NCBI RefSeq assembly: GCF_000703085.1
Contig: NZ_JNLL01000002.1
Span: forward strand, 1-64,000
Length of the DNA stretch: 64,000 bases
Reading direction: 5' to 3'
Source of the DNA: Persephonella sp. KM09-Lau-8
Lineage (GTDB): Bacteria > Aquificota > Aquificia > Aquificales > Hydrogenothermaceae
Notes under the pieces: model-generated
The model's input: the letters and a program-made list of their open reading frames with translations, nothing else
What the model was told of the DNA's origin: nothing
Database searches by the model: none
Part shown: piece by piece, positions 33,248 through 41,511 of the stretch
How positions within the stretch are numbered: position 1 is the first letter of the stretch
How the letters are laid out: every line of letters begins with the position of its first letter
Program-made: the position numbers and the translations under genes

Positions 33248-34042
33248 ATGGAAACCCCAGAACAAATAGCAAGAAAAATAAAAAACAAATTTGAAATATT
33301 CTACATAGCAATATCGGGAGGAAAAGACTCTACAGCTACCGCTATATGGACACTAAAAAACCTCCCTAAAGAAAAACTCCTATTTGTTTTTGCAGATACT
33401 TCTCACGAAGCAAGGGACACATACAACTACATAAACTATCTGGAAAAAAAGCTGAACATAAAAATAGAACGGGTATTTCCACCAAAAACATTCTATGAAG
33501 CAGTAGAAAAAAAGGGATACTTCCCCTCCAAAAACTCCAGGTTCTGCACTGAAATACTGAAAAAATCAGTAAGGGACAAAGTGCTAACACAGCTGACAAA
33601 CAAAGGATACGAAAAAATATGCATAATAACAGGAGTAAGGGCTGAAGAAAGTGAAGAAAGAGCAAAATATCTAATATTCGAAGAAAGAAACGGAATCGGA
33701 ATATTTAGACCCATAATAAACTGGAAAACCCACCAGGTCTTCTCATACATAAAAGAAAACGGAATAGAAATAAATCCTTTATATAAAAAAGGTTGCACAA
33801 GAGTGGGATGCATGCCCTGCATATTTGCATCCACAACTGAAATAAAACTCTTATTTGAAGACCCTGCACTTGAAACCCAAAGAAAAAAAATACAATTCCT
33901 GGAAAAGAAAATAGGAAGACCTTTTTTTATAAACGAAACACTAAAAGATAGATACATAAGGATAAAAAGAGGATTATACAAAGAAAGGAAAAAAGAATCC
34001 CAAAGTATATGCAATATATCTGGAATATCATATTGTGAATAA
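33248..34042 (+). CDS. PP-loop ATPase, PAPS-reductase/CysH-like (264 aa)
   Basis: Residues 20-30 hold the PP-loop AISGGKDSTAT, with VFADTSHEA after it and FCTEILKKSVRD near residue 95. It also has ITGVRAEESEERA and a GCTRVGCMPCIFAS Cys cluster near 185. These are features of the PAPS-reductase-like family found on plasmids and phages and in DNA phosphorothioation (DndC). The product could activate sulfur or a base by adenylation. No other dnd genes are nearby. The ATG at 33248 follows AAAGGA; an upstream start at 33212 lacks a site. Confidence 0.8.
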   Translation: METPEQIARKIKNKFEIFYIAISGGKDSTATAIWTLKNLPKEKLLFVFADTSHEARDTYNYINYLEKKLNIKIERVFPPKTFYEAVEKKGYFPSKNSRFCTEILKKSVRDKVLTQLTNKGYEKICIITGVRAEESEERAKYLIFEERNGIGIFRPIINWKTHQVFSYIKENGIEINPLYKKGCTRVGCMPCIFASTTEIKLLFEDPALETQRKKIQFLEKKIGRPFFINETLKDRYIRIKRGLYKERKKESQSICNISGISYCE

Positions 34043-34059
34043 AACGCTAAAAGTTAATT

Positions 34060-34068
34060 TGATATAAT
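34060..34068 (+). promoter_or_regulatory. Extended -10 promoter element
   Basis: TGATATAAT gives the TGn extension directly joined to a perfect TATAAT, 26 bases before the ATG of the metalloprotease-like gene. No clear -35 is seen, which is normal for extended -10 promoters. A CTAAAAGTT motif lies just upstream. Confidence 0.55.
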
Positions 34069-34093
34069 TTCAAAAACCAAAAAGGAGAAACAA

Positions 34094-35224
34094 ATGAACC
34101 TTTACCAACTAATGCAAAAATATTATCCCAAAGACACTGAAAAAATAAAGGAAGCACTACCAAAAATGGTTGAATTTGCAAAAGAAGTTGAAGTAATACC
34201 CTGGAATGAAGAATTCCAAGTAGCAGACAAAAACCCTGAATACATAGACCAAATAAATCTCCTTGAAATGATGCTAAAAAGCGAACTTATAACAGAAGAA
34301 GAATTTAAAAAAGAAATAAGAAAAATACCCTATGCATCAAAAACACTCGGTACTGCTCTTATCCAGGAAAAAAAAGTTTCATTCAGAGATAAAATCCCGC
34401 CAATAGGAGTAATGTTTCACGAGCTTGGTCATGTATTCTTCAAAGCAAGTGATTTGGAGTGGAATGAAACATACGGAGGAGGAGAAATATACGCAAAAAT
34501 ATCAATTAATAAAATAAAAAAAATAACAGAAGAACAGATAGCTGATTTCATGAGAATATACAGACTAATATATATGGTACCTTCAGAGAAAATCGAAGAA
34601 GTCTCCTGGTTAATTGGAAAAGAAATTAAAAAAGAAATTGGAGAAAGTTTCCCGGAACACCCCCTCTCTATGATGATAATGGCAGGAAGTATACCTACTA
34701 TTGAATTTGAAAAAGGCAAAGAAGACTTTTACAACGCCTATCCACCACAAAAACTAGATGAAAAACTCAAAAACAACAAAGTAATAATAAAACCAAAATA
34801 TTTAAAAAGTGCTTTACTCCAATTCATATCTACTTACATGCAGGATGGATATATATATGGAGATCCTTTTTTTATCCAATACGCAAACGCATTTTTCAAA
34901 AATATAAAACAGATAAAACTAAAACTTATAAAAACCTTAAACCCCAAAATAAATAACGATATGAACCTTGACAAAAAAACTCAAAGCCCCATAAAAACAG
35001 ACTTTATAATAGCAACTGGATTTGATCCGGAAGAAATAACAAATCTGATAACAGAACACCTCCCTGTGGATAGAGAAGAAATAGAAATAGGAATGCTTTC
35101 AGGACTGAAAACTGTAAAATTTACAAAAGAAGCAGAAGAAAGAATAAAAGTATACCTGAAAGATAAAAAACCAAAACTCCCAAAAAAACTAGAAAAAATA
35201 TTAAAAGAATCAAACATTTTATAA
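34094..35224 (+). CDS. Predicted HELGH zinc metalloprotease (376 aa)
   Basis: Residues 105-117 read GVMFHELGHVFFK, with the HExxH zinc motif at 109-113; a Glu-rich NETYGGGE follows 14 residues later and may supply the third ligand. The rest is helical with no transmembrane segment or signal, so the enzyme is cytoplasmic. The exact peptidase family is not clear to me. It stands alone with its own promoter and AAGGAG site. Because the PRTRC cassette in this window lacks a visible JAB protease, a link to it is conceivable but unproven. Confidence 0.65.
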   Translation: MNLYQLMQKYYPKDTEKIKEALPKMVEFAKEVEVIPWNEEFQVADKNPEYIDQINLLEMMLKSELITEEEFKKEIRKIPYASKTLGTALIQEKKVSFRDKIPPIGVMFHELGHVFFKASDLEWNETYGGGEIYAKISINKIKKITEEQIADFMRIYRLIYMVPSEKIEEVSWLIGKEIKKEIGESFPEHPLSMMIMAGSIPTIEFEKGKEDFYNAYPPQKLDEKLKNNKVIIKPKYLKSALLQFISTYMQDGYIYGDPFFIQYANAFFKNIKQIKLKLIKTLNPKINNDMNLDKKTQSPIKTDFIIATGFDPEEITNLITEHLPVDREEIEIGMLSGLKTVKFTKEAEERIKVYLKDKKPKLPKKLEKILKESNIL

Positions 35225-35239
35225 ATAAGGAGACAATAA

Positions 35240-35623
35240 ATGGAAAGAAAAATAGAATGGGAATTGAAAAAACTAACAGATGAAGAACTTAAACTAACTG
35301 TACTAAGATTCCTAATAGAGAACATAAAAGAAAAAAACTACATAATAATAAAACTATATAAGGCAGCCGCTAGAATGGCCAGTATCTTCATGTTTCTGAT
35401 AATGCTAAATATAGTGGTAATATGGCTATTTAAAAACTCCCTAATAGATAAAAACAGCCTTATAATCTCAACATATATGATTGCAATGACAAGCATAATT
35501 TATATGTTTGCAGAAACCATATACTATAAAAGAATAGCTAAAATAACAGAAAAAATAGAAAAAAACGCAGAGATATACCTTAAAGAACTAAAAAGAAGAC
35601 TTTCAGAAACGGAAAAAAATTAA
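35240..35623 (+). CDS. Membrane protein with two helices (127 aa)
   Basis: Two transmembrane segments, around residues 48-68 and 75-95, lie between a charged N-terminal domain (1-45) and a C-terminal coiled coil. No signal or family is recognised. AAGGAG precedes the ATG. It follows the metalloprotease gene with a gap of 15 bases. Confidence 0.65.
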   Translation: MERKIEWELKKLTDEELKLTVLRFLIENIKEKNYIIIKLYKAAARMASIFMFLIMLNIVVIWLFKNSLIDKNSLIISTYMIAMTSIIYMFAETIYYKRIAKITEKIEKNAEIYLKELKRRLSETEKN

Positions 35624-35670
35624 TTATATTTTTAATAAAAAAGAAAAATAAAAAAAGAAAGGAGATAAAA

Positions 35671-36066
35671 ATGCAAACCAATGGATATAGGAGAGAGTTA
35701 GCATTAAGAAACGCAATATCTATAGGACTAGAATGCTCTAATCCAGATCTCTTTAGGGACAACGAAAACTTTATTATAAACAGATGGGGAGACCCTTCTG
35801 GATGGGCAAGTGCAGAAATGTTAGAAGAAAATCAATATTTCTTCCTTGAACACAAATACGTAGTAGGATATCTAATCCTAACAATAGGTAAAATATTAGA
35901 AATGTGCGGAAAGGAAGAAGAAAAAAAAGAAATAAAAAAATACCTAAAACAACTTGACGCAACACAAGAAGATGAAAAAATCCTAAAGATTATGGACACA
36001 ATAATAGACAAACATCTCTCTATAGAAAATGGAAGTTTAGAAGAACTAAGAGGATGCTGTAAATAA
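35671..36066 (+). CDS. Unknown protein (131 aa)
   Basis: AAAGGAG precedes the ATG. The protein is soluble and mostly helical, with NRWGDPSGWASAEMLEENQYFFLEHKYVVGYLIL near the middle and a Cys pair at the end (GCCK). No family is recognised. Confidence 0.6.
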   Translation: MQTNGYRRELALRNAISIGLECSNPDLFRDNENFIINRWGDPSGWASAEMLEENQYFFLEHKYVVGYLILTIGKILEMCGKEEEKKEIKKYLKQLDATQEDEKILKIMDTIIDKHLSIENGSLEELRGCCK

Positions 36067-36169
36067 AAATTAACAACAGCTGATAAAATCCTATATAGGG
36101 ATAACGGATAAGTTTGATTGCCTGTGTCTTTAAACTACGATAAAACACAAAAAAGAGGGCAAAGTAAAA

Positions 36170-36715
36170 ATGAACCAAACAATAAAACACCTAATAGAAG
36201 AACTTATCTCAACACAAGAAGCTTTAAACATAGAAATCAACAAAGGAAATCAAGGTCCAATAACCCTGGAAAATGATTGTGAATTCCACACAAACTGGGC
36301 AAGGTACGACTCCACAAAAAACATCAACAACGAATACTTCATGAGATTCTACTATCAAAATAAAAAAGCCATATACCAAGACGAGTTTCTAAATATAAAC
36401 AACCTGACAATAAGGATACTTCCAGAAAGACCCATAAAAATAATAATAGACTACGAAATTGAAAAAAACCTATCAACAAACGAATACAACGGTCTTATAA
36501 CAATTCAGGTTTTCAATGAAGATACAGGAAAGATTCTACCTCTAGTGCTCTATATAGACCAACAGGAAACCTTAGATAAGATATACGGAATAATAGAACA
36601 TTTCAAAAACACAACTGACGTAGAAGATGAAGGATACCTCTACACCGATGATTTAATCGAAATTCTAATAAAGGAACTTAAAAACTACAAAATAGACCTT
36701 GAAATCTTCGGATAA
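36170..36715 (+). CDS. Unknown protein (181 aa)
   Basis: AGGGC precedes the ATG. The protein is soluble and mixed; an early helix and a Cys-containing segment LENDCEFHTNWARYD are followed by strands such as IKIIIDYEIEKN and ILPLVLYIDQQETLD. No family is recognised. The 100 bases before it hold a short palindrome CCTATATAGG at about 36091. Confidence 0.6.
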   Translation: MNQTIKHLIEELISTQEALNIEINKGNQGPITLENDCEFHTNWARYDSTKNINNEYFMRFYYQNKKAIYQDEFLNINNLTIRILPERPIKIIIDYEIEKNLSTNEYNGLITIQVFNEDTGKILPLVLYIDQQETLDKIYGIIEHFKNTTDVEDEGYLYTDDLIEILIKELKNYKIDLEIFG

Positions 36716-36778
36716 CAAATCCTACAAAACAAAATCACCAAAAGTTCAAAACAAAAATCACACAAAAAGGAGAAAAAA

Positions 36779-37156
36779 ATGGGATATTACTCTACCCTTA
36801 GCTTTGAAGGAAAAGCAGAAAAAATAAACAAAGAAGCTCTTGAAAATCTCAATAAAATGCTACAGGAAGATAAATTCCAAGGATTTGGAGATATGGCGGT
36901 AAAGTTTGATAATGAAGGAAACCTCGAAATAGAAAGCTCTGAATACTGTGCAAAATTCTATGATAACGAAAAGTTTGCAAAGGAGCTTGCAAAAGTCATA
37001 GAGAAAGGATATGCAATCCTAAAGTTTACGGGAGAAGATGGAGAAGTTTGGGGATATTTCATTAAAAACGGCAGCTTTGAATATGCAGAAGGAATACTTC
37101 TTCCAAAAAGAATAATAGAAAGCTTAAATCTTAGTAATCTGTACTCCTGCAAATAA
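36779..37156 (+). CDS. Unknown protein (125 aa), 'MGYYS' type
   Basis: The protein opens MGYYSTLSFEGKAE, which is like a group of small phage and plasmid proteins with the same start. The middle has a GEDGEVWGYFIKNGSFEYAEG strand pair typical of that group. The role is unknown. AAAAGGAG precedes the ATG and CCAAAAGTT lies further upstream. Confidence 0.6.
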   Translation: MGYYSTLSFEGKAEKINKEALENLNKMLQEDKFQGFGDMAVKFDNEGNLEIESSEYCAKFYDNEKFAKELAKVIEKGYAILKFTGEDGEVWGYFIKNGSFEYAEGILLPKRIIESLNLSNLYSCK

Positions 37157-37178
37157 AACCCAAAGTGAGGTAAGAAAA

Positions 37179-38027
37179 ATGATAGAAATAGAAATAAAAA
37201 CAAATAAACAAAATCAAGAAATAAAAACTGAAATAGATATAAAAACAAATAAAAATATAAATAAAATAGAATTAGAAACAGAACTCTCTAAAGCTGTAAA
37301 CTCATTTTATAAAACCCCCGCAGCAATAATATACGGAGAAAAACCTTTAAACTTTAAAGTGAGCATCTCCGGAGAAAAATTTAAAGTGTCAAGCAATGTG
37401 TTTGAAACACTTGAAACCGGAGAAGTTTTTGCACTATCAGGCATAATTGAAGGGCTAAGGGAATACCTCCTGGAGGTTGAAAAAAAAGAAGCCATTCCTC
37501 CAATATCTTCAGTAATGCCAATAACAAAACAAATAAAAACATACGGAAAAAAGAAAGCTGTAATGAAAATGACCTACGAATTCAAGGGAAAAGAAAGCAT
37601 AACAGTATACCTTGGAGAATTCGGATTTAGACCTTCAGAAAACGCTACTATTTACATTGAAGTAACAGTAGGAAAACCAGACATAGAAGGAAGCACTGTA
37701 TCTATTGCTTACACAATAAAGTCTTTCGATAAATACTTCAACAGAGTCCAAAATAAAGAGCTCTATACATTTGTAAAAAACTTGCTAGAAGGGGTTTCCC
37801 AAGAAGTAATAGAAAAAGCACACATCCGTCTAATTTCAAACCAAAAAGACATAGAACAGGATAGAAACATGATCCTGGATCTACAATCAAAAGATTTTGA
37901 AATTGTATTCTCCGATGAGTTTTTATCTTCAATTGAAGACAATCCGATAAAAGCTCTATCCTTTGTGTTAACTCCTCTCTCGGTAGCTATAAGAAAAGGA
38001 ATTTTGAAAGAGAAAGATATAATATAA
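37179..38027 (+). CDS. Unknown protein (282 aa)
   Basis: The first 45 residues alternate strand-like Lys/Ile/Glu stretches (IEIEIKTNKQNQEIKTEIDIKTN) that look like internal repeats. Residues 60-150 have helices and strands with KVSISGEKFKVSSNVFET, and the C-terminal part is acidic. No family is recognised. GAGG precedes the ATG. Confidence 0.6.
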   Translation: MIEIEIKTNKQNQEIKTEIDIKTNKNINKIELETELSKAVNSFYKTPAAIIYGEKPLNFKVSISGEKFKVSSNVFETLETGEVFALSGIIEGLREYLLEVEKKEAIPPISSVMPITKQIKTYGKKKAVMKMTYEFKGKESITVYLGEFGFRPSENATIYIEVTVGKPDIEGSTVSIAYTIKSFDKYFNRVQNKELYTFVKNLLEGVSQEVIEKAHIRLISNQKDIEQDRNMILDLQSKDFEIVFSDEFLSSIEDNPIKALSFVLTPLSVAIRKGILKEKDII

Positions 38028-38075
38028 GCAAAAGTTTAAAAGAATAAATATGATCAGAGAAAAAAAGAACAAGAA

Positions 38076-38314
38076 ATGATAATAGAAGAAACCCGCTATC
38101 TATGCGACAAGAAGTTTCAAAGTTCGAGATACAAATAATTGATAATAAAGTTAGATGTATAGACAAAATAAAGGAATACGAAAATGGAAGAAATGATTCT
38201 AATAACAATTATAATAGCTATCATAATGATAAGTCTGCTGTATTTCTCAGGACTTGGAACAAAAGAGTCAGTATTAGCTATAGTAATTGCACTTATGATT
38301 ATGATTCCCTTTGA
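38076..38314 (+). pseudogene. Zinc-ribbon small protein, frameshifted copy
   Basis: From the ATG at 38076 the frame reads MIIEETRYLCDK and stops after 20 codons. In the next frame, from about 38111, it reads EVSKFEIQIIDNKVRC. Together they match, nearly residue for residue, the intact 58-residue protein at 50773 (YLCDKEVSKFEMRIIDNEVVCLC). One missing G at about 38111 explains the break. The second CxxC of the intact copy is not kept (RCIDK instead of VCLCAKC), so this copy is degenerate. It overlaps the next gene. Confidence 0.65.
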
Positions 38315-38555
38315 AGTTCTATTATACAACGAAGTAAATTCATCGCACCAAAAACAAAAAGAATATCTAAAAGAAATAAAAAATCACGTTAAAGAAGAAA
38401 AGCCTGTAATTTGCTATGAAGGAATTTTTTCTAATGTAGGTTTCCTAATCGAAAACCCGAAGCTAATTAATGATAACAAAGTCCTTTCCAAAGATAAGAA
38501 GGTATTTAATATAGGCAATTGTGAAGTCGTACAAAAAAAGAAAACTCAAAAATAA
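38184..38555 (+). CDS. Small membrane protein with KPxxC tail (123 aa)
   Basis: Two transmembrane segments (residues 2-22 and 30-50) are followed by a coiled linker and the domain KPVICYEGIFSNVGFLIENPKLINDNKVLSKDKKVFNIGNCEV, quoted as a pattern. The same domain ends the proteins at 51420 and 47834 on the minus strand, with two conserved Cys. The pair could form a disulfide outside the cytoplasm. The family is not recognised. It has a near-perfect start at 38184 behind AAGGAAT. Confidence 0.7.
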   Translation: MEEMILITIIIAIIMISLLYFSGLGTKESVLAIVIALMIMIPFEVLLYNEVNSSHQKQKEYLKEIKNHVKEEKPVICYEGIFSNVGFLIENPKLINDNKVLSKDKKVFNIGNCEVVQKKKTQK

Positions 38556-38597
38556 AAGGAATACAACACTCCTGCTTTCTTTATAAAAATTCTTTAA

Positions 38598-38756
38598 GTT
38601 AACTACCTCACAAAAAATGAGCTTGGAAAACTGAACAAGAATAACCTACAACCAATCTCCAATAAAAAAACAGGTTTTGCAATTGAAGGTAATACAATGA
38701 AATCAAACTTACTCTCAAAGAGCAAAAGAAAAAAACAGCTTGAAAACTTGTTATAA
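38598..38756 (+). pseudogene. Gene remnant without a start codon
   Basis: The frame from 38598 to 38756 is open and has coding character (NYLTKNELGKLNKNNLQPISNKKTGFAIEG, then MKSNLLSKSKRKKQLENLL), but no start codon or ribosome binding site before its internal ATG at 38697. It may be the end of a deleted gene. No family is recognised. The rest of the 230-base gap holds nothing I can identify. Confidence 0.35.
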
Positions 38757-38789
38757 TAAAACAAAACAAATAAAAAAAGAGGGACAAAA

Positions 38790-38948
38790 ATGAATTTACT
38801 CACTGCCTTATTAACAAAAAAACACGCAAAAAAAGAATGGAACAAAAAAAGATTACAATCTCATCAAGATATGCAAAAAAAATTCATCAAAGGAATTAAA
38901 GGATCAGGATTAAGTTTTAGACCACAAAATTCCGTTAAGATAATATAA
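38790..38948 (+). CDS. Small basic protein (52 aa)
   Basis: The ATG at 38790 follows AGAGGGA. The product is very basic and helical (LTKKHAKKEWNKKRLQSHQDMQKKF) and ends in SGLSFRPQNSVKII. It may bind nucleic acid. No family is recognised. A perfect AAGCTTT/AAAGCTT hairpin follows at about 38961-38979. Confidence 0.5.
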   Translation: MNLLTALLTKKHAKKEWNKKRLQSHQDMQKKFIKGIKGSGLSFRPQNSVKII

Positions 38949-38984
38949 AAACCTCGAAAAGCTTTATAAAAGCTTAAAATAACA

Positions 38985-39194
38985 ATGACAAAAAAAGCAA
39001 AACGCTACATATACTGGCTCTTCTTCCTTATAGACAGTTTCTTAATCATTCTACTTCTGATCTCAATCAATTTAAACAAAAACACTATGGCTCTGGAAGA
39101 AGCCTATAAAGTCCTTTCAATTGCTTTTATAATCACTCTTCCCGCTATCATAATTCTCCAAATAAAAATTTTCCTCTACTTAAAAGAAAAATAA
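38985..39194 (+). CDS. Small membrane protein (69 aa)
   Basis: Two transmembrane segments (residues 8-28 and 42-62) surround a short polar loop; both ends are positively charged. There is no clear ribosome binding site: AAAAGCTTAAAATAAC lies before the ATG. No family is recognised. Confidence 0.5.
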   Translation: MTKKAKRYIYWLFFLIDSFLIILLLISINLNKNTMALEEAYKVLSIAFIITLPAIIILQIKIFLYLKEK

Positions 39195-39331
39195 TACATA
39201 AGAAAACCATAAATCATCACCACCAAACAAATACACTAATAATAAAGAGCAAAAACTAGCAATTTCCCAAACAAACAAAAGTTGACTCTTTGAAAAATTT
39301 ACCTCAAAAAACATACGTAAGAGGATAAAAA

Positions 39332-40306
39332 ATGCAAAACACAAATAACGATTTAATCTTCGTAACCAAAACCTTCGAAAAAAAAGTCAAAGACCTAATA
39401 AAAGACGAGAAAACAAAAGATATAGCTAAAAAACTTGAAGAACTAAAAAACCAGTTAAAACTCATATCTCCCGACCATATCCAACAAAAAAGACTTCCAA
39501 AGCCAATAAAAACTATCCTCCCGTCTTTCATCCAAAACTTACTAGAGACACCAATAGAAAAAGTCCTGGAAACAATAAAAGAAAATTACGAAACAGTGGA
39601 GGAAGCAGTTAAAGATATAGAAAGATACTTATACTTAGCCAGAGACAACCTCTTACTGGACATAGAAGAATTAAAAATATTCAGACAAAAACTTGAAGAA
39701 TTTATTAGAAAAATAGATCAAAAAACAGCAGAAACAGAAAAACAACTAGAAGAACTTAACAAAAAAAAGAGAGAATTGGAAGAAAAAGCCCTCTCCGGCA
39801 AAGATATAACAATGGAAATTCTCGAAATAGACAGTCAACTTTTCGAAACTTCCCAGGAACTCCAGGATCTCCAAACTATCAAACAAGCAATTGGACAAGG
39901 AATCATATCAATTCATCAGCTCATAGATACAAACAAAGCTCTAATAACTGCAATAGAAAGAACCATAAAAGTTTCAAAAATCACCATAAACATAGGAATT
40001 ATCCTTAGGCAAGCTATATCCAACCAATCAAAAGCCATTAAAGCGGTGCAAGATACCCAAAATTTTGCATCGAACTTACTGCTCGAAAACGCAAATACTT
40101 TAAAGTCTCAAACAAAAGATATTCAAAAGCTCTATACCCAGCCAGTTCTGGCATTAGACAAAGTAAAAGAAGCATACAAAACACTTATATCTGCTATAGA
40201 AGAATTTGAAAATATAAAAAAGCAAGGCCATAAAATAGCAATGGAAAACATAAAAACCTTAGAAGAAATGAACAAAGAACTTGAAACAAAACTAAAAACC
40301 TTATAG
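39332..40306 (+). CDS. Coiled-coil protein (324 aa)
   Basis: Almost the whole protein is predicted helical with long heptad-like stretches (residues 15-50, 95-160 and 260-324). No membrane segment is seen. GAGG precedes the ATG. It is followed nine bases later by a membrane protein gene and then by an SPFH gene; the three probably work together, perhaps as a membrane scaffold. The family is not recognised, and similarity to toxic-anion/TelA-like proteins is only suggestive. Confidence 0.65.
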   Translation: MQNTNNDLIFVTKTFEKKVKDLIKDEKTKDIAKKLEELKNQLKLISPDHIQQKRLPKPIKTILPSFIQNLLETPIEKVLETIKENYETVEEAVKDIERYLYLARDNLLLDIEELKIFRQKLEEFIRKIDQKTAETEKQLEELNKKKRELEEKALSGKDITMEILEIDSQLFETSQELQDLQTIKQAIGQGIISIHQLIDTNKALITAIERTIKVSKITINIGIILRQAISNQSKAIKAVQDTQNFASNLLLENANTLKSQTKDIQKLYTQPVLALDKVKEAYKTLISAIEEFENIKKQGHKIAMENIKTLEEMNKELETKLKTL

Positions 40307-40314
40307 GAGAAAAA

Positions 40315-41475
40315 ATGAAGGTTTTCGCAATTGAAAAAAGCTTAGACAGCAACATTGTAGCGTTATTGGCAATTCTGTATGAAATCACACTACTTGTAAC
40401 CTTTATCCTATTTATAGGAGCAATAGTCCTCCAAGCATACCTACCCGGAATTATATATATATTGATAGGCACCCTCATTATCCTTACACCCATATACATC
40501 AGTGGAAAAATAAAAGAAAAAATAAAAAGAACACTAATAGAAAGAATAATATTTCTCTTAAACTCCAACGAAAATATATACCCGCTTGGAGAAACCAAAA
40601 TAACAAAAATTATCAAGGAAAATAACCTCATAAAAATCAACTCCCCTCTCTTAGAACTACTAGAATGCGAGGATATAAAAAAAATAGAAGAACTGTCGGG
40701 ACATAAATTCATAGCAAAAGAAGATAACGACTTAATATTTAAAAAAGAAAAAGATATAATAAAAGCAAAAAAATCTATACCGATCCCTTATGCAGACATT
40801 ATCGAAAAAGAAGCTAACGAAATTTTAAACTCCTTACCTCCTCTACTAAATGAACTTTATAAAATATTCGGTGAAGAAATAGAAAAAGGACACTGCAGAA
40901 AACTAGAATACAAAAACAACCAAATCGTAATCAAAGAAGGAAACTTGTTCCTGTGTAAAATCATAGCTGACACAAAATTTTTTCACCAAAAAATTAAATG
41001 CTACAAATTCTTGACGAAAGAAAACAAAATCCTATATAAAACAGCTGAAATAATTAACAAAAAATACCTATCTAATCTTCTTGAAAGAAAAGGCTTTAAA
41101 ATCATAAATACTTATCCAGATGAAATGATCGTAACAATACCTATATCAAAAATAAAAAAGACTGTTCAACGAGAAAAGAAAAGATACATTAACTACCCAG
41201 AAGTAGAAACATTAGAAAAAAACATAGAAAAGGCTAAGCAAAGAAAACTCACAACAGAAATACAACATGAAATAGAACAAATAGAAAAAAACTACACTCC
41301 CAAAATCGTAAGCTTATACGAAAAAGAAAAAATTACCCAAAAAGAATTTAAAGACCTAATCGAAACAATGAACAAATTTGTGGAAAAACTACCAGAAGAT
41401 GAAAATGAATTGGAAACCCTAAAAATAAAAGCATTCAAAACCTATATAGAAAAAAAATATAAAAATAAATCTTAA
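40315..41475 (+). CDS. Membrane-anchored unknown protein (386 aa)
   Basis: Two transmembrane segments (about residues 15-38 and 40-60) at the N-terminus are followed by a large cytoplasmic part that is alpha/beta in the middle (residues 150-290, with ILNSLPPLLNELYKIFGEEIEKGHC) and coiled at the end. No family is recognised. Its start is behind AGGAGA, directly after the coiled-coil gene. Confidence 0.65.
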   Translation: MKVFAIEKSLDSNIVALLAILYEITLLVTFILFIGAIVLQAYLPGIIYILIGTLIILTPIYISGKIKEKIKRTLIERIIFLLNSNENIYPLGETKITKIIKENNLIKINSPLLELLECEDIKKIEELSGHKFIAKEDNDLIFKKEKDIIKAKKSIPIPYADIIEKEANEILNSLPPLLNELYKIFGEEIEKGHCRKLEYKNNQIVIKEGNLFLCKIIADTKFFHQKIKCYKFLTKENKILYKTAEIINKKYLSNLLERKGFKIINTYPDEMIVTIPISKIKKTVQREKKRYINYPEVETLEKNIEKAKQRKLTTEIQHEIEQIEKNYTPKIVSLYEKEKITQKEFKDLIETMNKFVEKLPEDENELETLKIKAFKTYIEKKYKNKS

Positions 41476-41511
41476 AAAACCAAAAATCCAATAAAAAAGG
41501 AGGAAACAAAC

